Source: a virus. Taken from it: a stretch of 59,729 nt of DNA. Each line of letters starts with the position of its first letter. Within the stretch, counting starts at the first letter, position 1. Positions 9,797 through 20,900 of this stretch are shown piece by piece. The stretch covers positions 1-59,729 of the IMG/VR virus record IMGVR_UViG_3300042485_001429. One strand, 5' to 3'. The position numbers and the translations under genes are program-made. Below the pieces are notes generated by a model. That model was not told the DNA's origin, searched no databases, and saw only the letters and a list, made by a program, of their open reading frames with translations.

Positions 9797-10540
9797 ATGG
9801 CAGCAGTAACAGGAGCAGCAATAGCAGTCGCAGGACTTGGAATGAGTGCAGCACAGGCTATTAAGTCAAGCAAGGACATGAAGACGGCAGCTAATGCAGC
9901 TCAAGCAGCTAAGAATGATTTAGCAAAAATAAGCGAAACAAACGCATTTAAGCAGGTTCAAGTTCCAACACTTGGCCTTAATTTAGCACAACAATCTCAG
10001 GCACAAAGAAGTGCATCAGCATTGTCAGCAGTACAAAGTGCTGGTGCTGAAGGGGTTATTGGTGGAGTTGGACAGATCATGCAAGCAGGAAACGAGCAAG
10101 ACTTACAGTTAGCAGCACAGGCTGACGAGGCAAAATTCAGAAGAGATGCCATGCAGGCAGAGGCTCAGATGGGTATAAATGCTAGAAAGCAAGAGAGAGA
10201 GTTTCTGATTGGTTCAAATGAATTACAATCAGAAAACATGAAAAGAGCATACGCAGAGGAAAATAGAAATGCTGCGATAACGGGAATGTTTGGATTAGCA
10301 GGAGATGCTATTACATCTGGAGCTGATTCCAAATTATTTGGTGGAGAGCAATCATTCTTTGGAAAAACTAAAAAAAGTACAGTCCCTAATGCAACAGCTA
10401 CAAATGTTAATGTAACCCCTACAGCTACAGGTAAGTATGCAGATATGGTTGCAGCTCTAAGTCCATATCTAAAATCATTAGAGGAGGCTAACTCTTTAAA
10501 AGAACAGTTTTCTAAAGGATATTTTAATTATAAAAGATAA
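9797..10540 (+). CDS. Putative internal virion/ejection protein (small)
   Basis: 247 residues, Ala/Gln-rich and almost all helical. A hydrophobic Ala/Gly segment lies at residues 3-22, followed by long amphipathic helices with many Gln, Glu and Arg (AQADEAKFRRDAMQAEAQM). A small, helical, membrane-active first protein ahead of a mid-size and a very large one is the arrangement of the podoviral ejection proteins (T7 gp14, gp15, gp16). The three genes here, of 247, 474 and 3326 residues, are tightly packed (8 and 3 base gaps). The role is inferred from composition and order; no signature motif. Confidence 0.55.
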   Translation: MAAVTGAAIAVAGLGMSAAQAIKSSKDMKTAANAAQAAKNDLAKISETNAFKQVQVPTLGLNLAQQSQAQRSASALSAVQSAGAEGVIGGVGQIMQAGNEQDLQLAAQADEAKFRRDAMQAEAQMGINARKQEREFLIGSNELQSENMKRAYAEENRNAAITGMFGLAGDAITSGADSKLFGGEQSFFGKTKKSTVPNATATNVNVTPTATGKYADMVAALSPYLKSLEEANSLKEQFSKGYFNYKR

Positions 10541-10548
10541 AGGAAACT

Positions 10549-11973
10549 ATGGCTACTAACAACTACTTCGGATATATACCACCATCAACCACCCTAGACT
10601 GGGCTAAGTTGACTGGTGGTCTTGTTGATACAATAACTGGAATTTCAGATGAACGTAAACAACAAAGAGACGAGCTAGACAAAATAAATATTGACAACCA
10701 GAAAGTAGTTTCAGCTGTTGATAGTTATTCTAACCAGACTCTTAATGAATTTGTTCTATCTACCTCTGTTGATGCCAGGGCGGTAATGAGCGAATGGTAC
10801 AGACAACTTAAAAACAGAGAGATTACAGCTGCCGAATATAAGAACAGGAATAACAATCTAATGACAAACTGGGCGGCACTTGGTACGTCAGCAAAAACAT
10901 TAAATTCAAGAATACAGGAAGCTACAAAAAGGGCATACACACAAGATGAGAATGGTGAATATATAGCAAGTGACGAGGAGCTATTTAAAATAGGCCAGAT
11001 GGCAGAATACGCAGATCTAAAAAATAAAAAATCATTTATAGATCCACAAACAGGCAACCTAATGACTGGTGTACTTGATCCAGAAACAGGACAGGTAGAT
11101 CCAAATAGCCTTGTGACTGGTGTTGCTATGAATAACCCTGAAAATATACAGGTGAATAAACTCAAGGTAGATAAAATTATTTCAGAGTACGTAAGAACTA
11201 TAGGAGATTATTCATTAAAAACTGGACTGACAACTATTAGTGGAAATGCAACAAATCCTCAGGTTGCAAAAGTAAAGGCTAGTATTATTGCTAGTATCAT
11301 GAACAATCCATCAGGTACTGCAAGTGTTCTTGCTGACAATACAACTGATGATGTTCAATTCTATAGTGGCACTAAACAAAGAGATCAGCTGATAACAGAC
11401 ATGATTAAAAAACAAAATGAAACTCGTTTGTATGAGGAAAAACCACCAATGACAGATGAGGAAACACAAAAGTTTGTTAATGAAAATAGTTGGATGATGA
11501 TTCAGATGTCAAGAGATGGAAATGGCGTAATGCGTCCTAATTTAACTCCAGATCAAGAAGAAAAAGCTAGACTAATTATTTTAGGAAAAATAGACGCACA
11601 ACTAGATTATAAGAAAGATGTAGGAACCGCTACAGCTAAAGATCCAGCTAAAAATAATACTAAAGATAATACTAAAGAAAATACTAGAGGTGGACTTACT
11701 GACGCTCAAATAAATGCTAAAAACAAGGGTGCTGAAATAAAACGAATAATGATGTCTGGTAAAAATATAAAACAACAATTAGAAGATGCTTCTGGTGGTG
11801 ATTATTATTTTAAGTGGGAAAATGGTGGATGGAGTGCATATGATGAAGATCCAAACAATCAAGGAGCAAAACCAAAATATAAAGGACTAAAAAAAGCAGC
11901 TGATATGTGGAAAATATTCAGTACTGCATCACAAGAACAATACTACAAGAATGGTACAACACAATTTAATTAA
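10549..11973 (+). CDS. Putative internal virion/ejection protein (middle)
   Basis: 474 residues, helical and polar, with Asn/Lys-rich stretches and a low-complexity linker around residues 355-385 (repeats of DNTK and ENTR type). The C-terminal ~90 residues look like a separate small domain with several Trp and Tyr (YFKWENGGWSAY). It lies between the small Ala-rich protein and the giant polyvalent protein, matching the position of the second ejection protein in podoviruses. It starts at ATG 10549 right after an A-rich AAAGGAAACT leader. No enzymatic motif was found. Confidence 0.5.
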   Translation: MATNNYFGYIPPSTTLDWAKLTGGLVDTITGISDERKQQRDELDKINIDNQKVVSAVDSYSNQTLNEFVLSTSVDARAVMSEWYRQLKNREITAAEYKNRNNNLMTNWAALGTSAKTLNSRIQEATKRAYTQDENGEYIASDEELFKIGQMAEYADLKNKKSFIDPQTGNLMTGVLDPETGQVDPNSLVTGVAMNNPENIQVNKLKVDKIISEYVRTIGDYSLKTGLTTISGNATNPQVAKVKASIIASIMNNPSGTASVLADNTTDDVQFYSGTKQRDQLITDMIKKQNETRLYEEKPPMTDEETQKFVNENSWMMIQMSRDGNGVMRPNLTPDQEEKARLIILGKIDAQLDYKKDVGTATAKDPAKNNTKDNTKENTRGGLTDAQINAKNKGAEIKRIMMSGKNIKQQLEDASGGDYYFKWENGGWSAYDEDPNNQGAKPKYKGLKKAADMWKIFSTASQEQYYKNGTTQFN

Positions 11974-11976
11974 AAT

Positions 11977-14900
11977 ATGAACGCTAAATATAAAAACCTA
12001 TACCAAGAATTAGTATCAAGAGATCTAACTAGCCTTGATGAGGATTTGTTTTATAATGAATACTCAACAAATGACCAAAAATTTGGAGAACTATACTCGT
12101 ATTTAGAGTCTGAGGGACTGACTAGTCTAGATCCAGAGACGTTTAAGTCCGAGTATCTTACTGACACTCCCGTTGAAAAAAAAAATCCAGACGTTACGGA
12201 ATTACCCTTGGAGACTGGTTCATCGGAGCGATTTACGGACCAAACGACTGAAGACCCATCAAGGGATGCTTGGAATAGACCAAAAGGTGATAAATGGTTT
12301 GGGTTTAATCCAGATACAAAAAAATATACTGAAGGTCCAAATAAAGGTTTAACTGGTAGTGACGTATTTTCTAATTCAGGGGCTTATATTCTTGAAAGTA
12401 ATCCAGAAGTTTTATATAAAAGAAATGGACAACATTGGCTTAAACAAGTCGGTGGTAAATATGTTCCTCTAACAAAAGGAGACATTCAAGCTAGAGAAAA
12501 AATACTAAACGAGCAAGCTGTTAAGGCAAGTCAGTTTCAGATTGATTGGATTAAAAACAACCCAAAAGAAGTTAAAATAGAGTATCAAGACATACCTGAC
12601 GATAAAATGGAACAGAAGTTTCCAGGCATAACTAAGATAACAAAAGAGGAAACGAAAAGATGGCAGGAAGAGAATAAAAAAAAACCTGTTGACACTAGAA
12701 AACCTACCTCAGAAACAATTGAATTAGCAATTGTAGGGGAAAAAATTTATGATCTTCAAGAAGAGCAATCTAAAAAAGAATTTTACGAAAGTCCTGTAAC
12801 ATCTGAATCATTTACATATTGGCTAGACGCTACTGGAAAGCCAAGACAGGGCTTAGATCCAGTTAAAAGTCAACAAGCATTAGATTTTGCAAAGAGACTT
12901 ATAGGTGAACCTGAGCTGGCACAGCTATCAAAAATAGATAAACTAGGTAAAATAAACCTTAACGTCCCATCTGCTGATAAATTTTTAAACAAAGAATTTT
13001 ATAACTCAAATTTTAGTTTTGAGCAGGATGGTAATGAATTAATAATTAACTCATACCTTCCAGGAGCAAAAAATAATGAAGGAGATATTGAAAATACTAT
13101 ATCAATTGATCTGTCTGGTAAAAATTCAGGGGCTACAATAAAACAATTCTTAAGAGATAATTTATTTTACAAGGTAGATGTAGACAGACTTAATAAGGCT
13201 TCAGAAAATACGGAAAACTATATTGATTTTATACTTTCATCTAGCGATAAGCTAAAAATGACAGACGATAGAAAAAATAAAATTCGTGATTGGCAGCAAC
13301 AAGAATCTGCGGTAATCGAGGCGGATATTCAAAGAAATGACTTAAATAATCTAGATAAGGAAATTAAATTGTATGAAAGTGCAGTATTGTCATTTAATAA
13401 AAAAGTTGCGTCTGGAAAAATGACTCAACAAGAATTTGATAAAGAAAATGATAACATATCAAATCAATACAAAGGCATACTTAAAAAACAAGAAATATCA
13501 TCAGGTCTACTAGAAAGAACAAAAAGACTTGAAGAAGCACAAAATCTACTTGAAATAACCTATCCAATAGAAGCAAAGGGAAGTATTTTAGGATCACAAT
13601 TACGAACTTTTGTGCAAAGTGTTGTTGCAACTCCCTTAAAAACGGGATTAGATATTAGTTTAGCTGCTGGGAACCTTATGATGGGGGATGAAAAATTTGC
13701 CAAATTTATAGATGGAAATTACGATGTTAAAAAATCAAGGGGATTAACTGATGCTGAAATAGCGAATAGTGCACAGGCTAAAGTAAAAGAACTTAATATT
13801 GGATTAACTGATTTAGCTCTTACTCAGGTAACAGGGACTAATAAAGAATACTATCAAGATCCAAATAACAGTAAGATTTTTCAAGCACTAAATGCCGTTG
13901 TAGAAAGTGTTGGTACAGCAGTAAGTGGTGGTGGTTCAAAAGCTTTAACAACAGCTGCATTCTTCTCTTTGTCTTACAATGCGATGGAAGATCAAATGAG
14001 AGGACCAGACTTTGATCACTTAACTGAAAACGAAAAGAAATTAATATCAGTTCCATATGGTCTTGTTATAGGTCAAATGGAAAAATTTGGATTTAAGGTT
14101 GCTGCTGGTGCTGGAAAAAATCCGCTATTTAATAAATTTGCTAACTCTGTCATAACAACAGCATTTAAAGGTTTACCTAAAAACGCTGGATTAGTAGAGT
14201 TAAATTCAGCAATACAAAAAAATATAGGTGCATCAATAGCCAAGGGCTTGATTAAAGTTGTAGGTGGAGGTGTTTCTGAGGGTAGTGTTGAATTTGGACA
14301 ACAAATATTTGAGGGTGTTGAAAAGTTTGCAGTAAACGAAATATTAAAGAACGATAACTTTAACCAGGAGTACTTTAAAGACGGTCAGGACCTAACAAAG
14401 GAAGGTGGATGGAAGACCTTAATAGACCAAGGATGGGATGCATTTAAGCTTGGTTTCTTGGCTGGTGGAATGACCACTGGTGGCAGCATGGTTAAAAATA
14501 ATATTGTAGATATAGGTTCTAATAATAAATTTGATATATATAAAAATCTTGTTTTAAATAAGGAGGCAAGAGAAGGATGGATAGCTAGTATACAAAAAGA
14601 AAAAGAGAATGGAACTATTTCATTTGAAGAAATGAACAAGAAGACGGACGAAATAAACAGATCATACTCTACACTAATAAAAATACCAGCTTCATTAACT
14701 ACACAGTCTCAAAGAGAAGCTTTTTCTTTACTACAAGAAAGAGAAAATATAGAAAACGAAATAAAAGATAAGGAACCTAATCTAGTAGTAAAGGAAACAA
14801 ATAGAATAAAAGAAATAAACGAAGCACTAAAAACAACATCAGAAAATGCCACTAAAGAAGACAACATCCAGCAACAAGAAGGTACAGCAGAAGGCGGTAT

Positions 14901-17900
14901 CAGCGAATATCAGGGAACTGGTGAAGGACAACCAGAAGTCGGGGTCAGCGAAGGGGGACAACGGGAAACCACGGTCAATGAAGCAGATAGTGGCGATAGC
15001 ACTGTCGCAAGCAAAGTACAGCAAGAAGAGCAAGTAGCAGCCTACAGAGCTGAAGAACAGGCTGAACTTATTAAGGCCATACCTAAAATAGAGAGCTACA
15101 AAGTAAATGGTGAGATAGATAAAACTCTCATGCCAAAAACTGTATTGGCTAAGTATAATAGTATATACAACAAGTATGACAACTTAATAAGTCCTCTATT
15201 AGAGCCTACAGCTGAAGTAGTAATCGATAAGCCTGTTATAACAACCAACACAACGGCTGAGGTAGAGAGAGTTAAATCTCTTACACCTGATTCAGAAGAC
15301 GGTGCCACATTCAATATTGACGGAACCAAGTACGAGGGTGTTGGTTTAGTTGTTCCAGTTGATAGCATGAACACTACAACAGAAGAATTGACTCCAGAAA
15401 TGGTAGCCGACTTTGTTGCAGAACGTCAAGAAATGATTGGTGATGCTGGTGTCGTTAAGGCTGGAATATATAAGTTTCCTAATAGCAATCAAGTATCAAT
15501 TGACCTTAGCGTTGTGGTTCCTGAAACATCAAGAGAACAAGCACTTGAGTTTGCAAGACTTGCTGGTCAGGAATCATTATTTGATCTAGCAACATTTGAA
15601 AATATTAAGACTGGAGCAACTGGTGAGAACCCTATGAGCTTTAGTCCAGAGCAGCACAGAGAAATATCTAAGGCGTTAAAGGAAGGAAAAATACCCAATG
15701 TATTTGGCACTACAGCTAAGACAACAAACAACTTACTAACAAAAGAAAACATTAAGGAAGTTGAAACAAAACAAACTACGCCTAAAAATAAGTTGATTGT
15801 GAAAGCCGCTAAAATGGTTTTAAATGCGATCCCTGGAGTTAAGATATACATGCACAACAATGGCCAAGAAATGGCTAGTGCTATTGAGGCATCAAAGAAA
15901 CAATTAACAAAAGAAGAAAAGACTGGGCTTACAGAATCAAGCGGTCTATATGTAGACGGTGATATTCATATTAACCTAGAGTCTGCAACTATTGGTACGG
16001 TGTATCATGAAGCATTTCATGCGTTGATTGAAAAAAACGGAATGAAGTCTGGGTCAATATTATTGATGGCAAAGGGCCTTAAAAATATTATATCTGACAA
16101 AGGTATTAAACAAAGATTAGATGATTTTGTATCTCAATACAATGAAGATGAAAAGGCAGAAGAATACATATCAGAGCTTGGTGGAATACTATCTGAGGCA
16201 GAGCAAGAATTAACTACAACAAAGCTACAGCAATTCAAAACATTGATAAATAATATCGCTAAGAAGCTAGGGTTGCCAGTTATATTTTCTGCATCAGCAA
16301 CTGCACAAGACGCTGCTGACTTTATTAATACCATGTCTAAGAAACTTAGGACTGGGGAAAATATACTTGCAGATGGATTTCAAACAAATATAATTTCTAA
16401 TAAAATAAAATCACAGATACCTGTAAAAGTAAATAAAAATCAAAAATTAACTTTTGTAAAGCAATCAGATATAATAGATATAAAATCTTTAGTTGACGAT
16501 ATTGTATCTAAAAATGAAACAGTATGGTTTTGGGTAGCTGACCAATTAGGTAGAGGAATTTATTTTGATAGTGTAATAGATGGAAATCATTACTTAGATG
16601 CTGGTCCATCATATGCACTTGATCCAGAAAATAGATCAAAAAACATAATATGGGCTAGTGGAGCAAATCCAAAAACTTTAAATAATAATATAGATCGTAG
16701 TGATTATATATTTATTATTAGTGGTTCACCACAGCTATCAAAGTTATTCAATAAAAAAGTATCTGGAATAGTAAGATCTAGAATAGAAGATAAAGTTGAT
16801 TTTAATGAATTTAAAAATAGTATACTAAATTCAAAGCCAACAAAACAAATTTTAAATATAATAAAGAAATATAATTCTTATGATGAATTGTTTAATGGTT
16901 CAGATAGGAAAGCTGTTTTAATTTCTATAAATGAACAAAAATCAAAGAACACTAAATTAAACAAAGTGTTAGAGTCATATGATGCATTTATAGATCTAAA
17001 CGAATTAAGAGATGGATTTTATAAAGAGAATGATTTTAAACTAGGCGATGTAATGCTAGTTTTAAAGCCAGAAAAAATAGGTGATAAATCAAACCATTCT
17101 ACATATGAAACTGATATCATTGGATCTGTAGTAGGTGTTCCAGATCTAGTTATTAATTCTTTTGATTTAATGACAGATGAAGTAAAGAATAAATATAAAA
17201 ATAATTTAGAGCGAGTACAACAACAACAGATAGTTGCTCCATATGGAATGGGTGTAAAAAATATATCCAAAATAAAATTCCGAAAGAATAAGACCGATAA
17301 ACTTACAGCACCAGTAGCTGGTAACAAGCTATTTAACGAGCCATTAAAACAGGCACTTGACATAGCAAAGTCGTACATGAAGTCAATAGGAATGGAATAC
17401 ACACCTGTTGAAAAGATAACAAAGCTAGACGAAGGCCTATCTAAAAGGATATCTGACGCTTACGATAAGATGAAAGATGATCCTACTGATCCTGAAGTAA
17501 AGGCCGCTTATGAGGCAATGGCTAAGGAGACCTTAGATCAGTATGACGCTATAACAGCAAAGGGATATAATCTAGAGATAAACAACAACGAGCCATACTC
17601 TTCTTCTGAGGACATGATAAATGATCTTAGAGACAACAATAGAATGAAGATATTCTCAACAGAGTCTGGATTTGGCGATACGCCAATTACTGAAAAACAA
17701 AGAGAAGAAAATATATTATTAAAAGACTCTGGTAGAAAGGACGCAAATGGAGAGACATTGCTAATAAATGATGTATTTAGATTTGTGCATGACTTCTTTG
17801 GTCACGCTAAACTAGGTAATAGTTTTGGTCCAATAGGAGAAGAAAATGCATGGAGAGTTCACTCTGAGATGTATTCACCAGAAGCTAAAAAAGCTATGAC

Positions 17901-20900
17901 ATCTGAAACAAGAGGTCAAAATAGTTTTGTTAATTTTAGTGGTGTTAATGACGCTGCGTTTAAGAAGAGAGACAAAGCAAGACAACTTCGTAAGGAAGGC
18001 AAGATAGATCAGGCCAACCAGATGGTTGGAGAGGTGTACGATGAGATGAAGTTTGCAGATCAAAAGATTGGTCTGTTGCCTAGCTTTGCAGTAGAAGAAG
18101 GAGCTCCATCTAAGATTAAGTTCCAGAAGACTCAACAAGAAACAAGGATGGACAGTGAGGCTGAAGCTATATTTAAAAAATCATTAGACCGTGGAGTAGC
18201 TTGGAATACCGCTATTCAGAATGTAATAGACTACATACAAATATCAAAGTGGTATGAAGATGCAAGCGACATAGACAGAGAGCAAAAAATAAGAGACTTT
18301 AGACAATCTAAAAAACAGAAACTAAAAAAGGCTCCATCTGTAGCTAAGATAATGGGAACACCTAAGCCAAGCACCGTAACAGTAACAGAAAAGACTGCAC
18401 TTAAAGATCAGATTAGACTTGAGGCAAGAGCTGCTAGGGAGGCTAAGGTTGACCTTAACCAAAAAAGAAAGTTGCTGTCAACTGCAATAAAGGGTCTAGT
18501 AAAACTTGGAAGATTAAATACAAAGCAAGCAGGAATAATAATTGCTAGGGTTGGATATGTAAACCTTGACAACCAAGTTATGGTTGATAGACTTGCAGAA
18601 TATGCTGCTAAGGTATTTGAAAAGGCAGACTATCAAGATACATTGTCTAGAGCTTTTTCATTTAGAAAAGAAATTAGAAAATTACTTAAGGGAGACATAC
18701 AGGCCGAGGTAGTTGGTATGGCCAAGAAGTTTAGCAAGATAGACCCATCAATGGTAGATGATATCGAGAAATACCTAGACATGGCAGAAATTGTTAAGAA
18801 TGCAATTAAGCCGTCTAAAGTAAATAATAAAAAACTTGATGTAAATATGAGAGAGTCAATGAATATTGATTCAGTATCAGAATTTACAAATGATGCAATA
18901 GAAAATCAAGAAAGAATATTAAAAGAAGAACTACTTGCTGTGCACAGTGAATTAGTTGATGCTGGAGTAATAGATGATAAAATGTCGTTAAGCGAAATAG
19001 AATTAATTATAAACTCACTAAAAGAAAAAGAAGAAGACGCTAATTATAAGGCAGACATACTAACATTTTTATCAAAGAGAATAGACACAATGTCTGCAAT
19101 AATAAAAGACATTCTTACATATAAGATTAATCCAATGACTGGTGAAGAGGTAGATCTAACTGAGAAAAATATTGACCTTATCTCTAGGATGCTTAACATT
19201 GATATAAATAACGTGTCTATTAAAGAGGCAATATTTATTGCTGAGGCAATGGATAACTTTATAAACAATAACATAACAAGCTCTGTTGAGGCGGTAATAG
19301 AAAAACATGAGGGTGTAACTGAGTTAGAAAACTTAATAGCTGACAAGGTTGTCGCTAGTCCACTTAGAAAATACTTTAGTACTTATGCAGGACAACTTTT
19401 CTCTGAACAAGTTGCATCAATGCCAATACTATTTGAAAAACTATTTGTAGGTGCAAAGAAAGGACTTATGATAGCTAAAAAAATGGGTTGGACTGCATTA
19501 ATAAATGGAGTAAACAAAGCAGAAAAAATATTTAATACTACTGTTGATGTATACTTTAAGCAATATTCAAAAACAAAGCCAAATGGTAAAAGTTTCAACG
19601 ATGCTGAAAATGTTTATGAAAGAGGTATGCTTGCATTCTTAAGTAGAAATGTATCAGGAACTGTAACACAACAATCAGAAGAGCTTAAAAGAAGAGTAGA
19701 GGTACTAAAAGAAAGCGTTAAAAGTCTATTAGAAGGATCCAGTAAGGAGCAAAAAATGGGTGAACTATACCAAAAGGTATACGACAAGCTTAACATAGAG
19801 TCTGGAGATATTGATGTTATACGTGCTAACGTAGATAAAATTAATAGATCTGCTGTTGGTTGGTGGATAAATCAGTGGGGAACTACATATAATGACCTGT
19901 CAGACATAAGTCTTTCTGTTTATAATACAGTGCTTAGTAGTGATACTTCATACACCACAGACAGATATAAATTATTAGCTAAATCGACTTCAAAAGAAAT
20001 AATTGATCCTAAAACTGGGTCATTTGGTAGAGATATAGAAATTCTAGACATGAATAAGGCAGGAGTTATAATGCCGTCTACGAGACCATCTGCATCAGCA
20101 GTATCAAATGCAAGTAGATATATTAGCCTAGATTTTGATGTTAACAATACATCTGCATACAAAGGAGCACTTATTGATATAAATACAGCTGCTGCAATAA
20201 GAAAAATAGATGGTTTTATAAACTCAAAAAAATTAGCTAAATTAATTCCAATAGAAGAGGACAGAGAGATATTTACAGGAAGAATAAGAGACTACATACA
20301 GGCCGCTAAAAACAAGATGCCTGTACAATCTGACAAAATGAGGTTACTCGATCAGCTCACTAATTTCCTTGGTGGAATTGGTGTAGCTAAAGCATTAGGT
20401 GGTATTGATCAAGTTGTAAAACAAACACTTCCAATTGCATTAAGTACAATTGTAAACTCTGGAAGATTTGATCTTGTTATGCCAGGATCAAGTGCAAGTG
20501 TATGGATCGATTCATTAGGGATGGCAATATCCAACCGTGGTCAAGAATCACAATCAACAATTGAATCAGTTGACAGAAGGTTAGAAAAAGCAGCTGGACT
20601 TATTGATAAATCAGCAAATGCTTTTGTAGACATACAGCAGTTTTGGTTAAAGTATTTTTTATCTAAGCCAGATGTATTCATCGCTAAGTCTTCATTTATT
20701 TCTTACTACAAGCAGTACCTATCAAATAACAATCAAAGTACAGATATTGATTGGGCTACACATAATGTCAATCAAGATGCGGCAGACTACGCAATGACAA
20801 TGGTAGACAGACAGCAAAATATATCTGATACTAAAATGGCTGGTAAAATATTCAGCTCTCAAAATTCTACAACAAAGATCATGAGAAAAATATTCTTACC

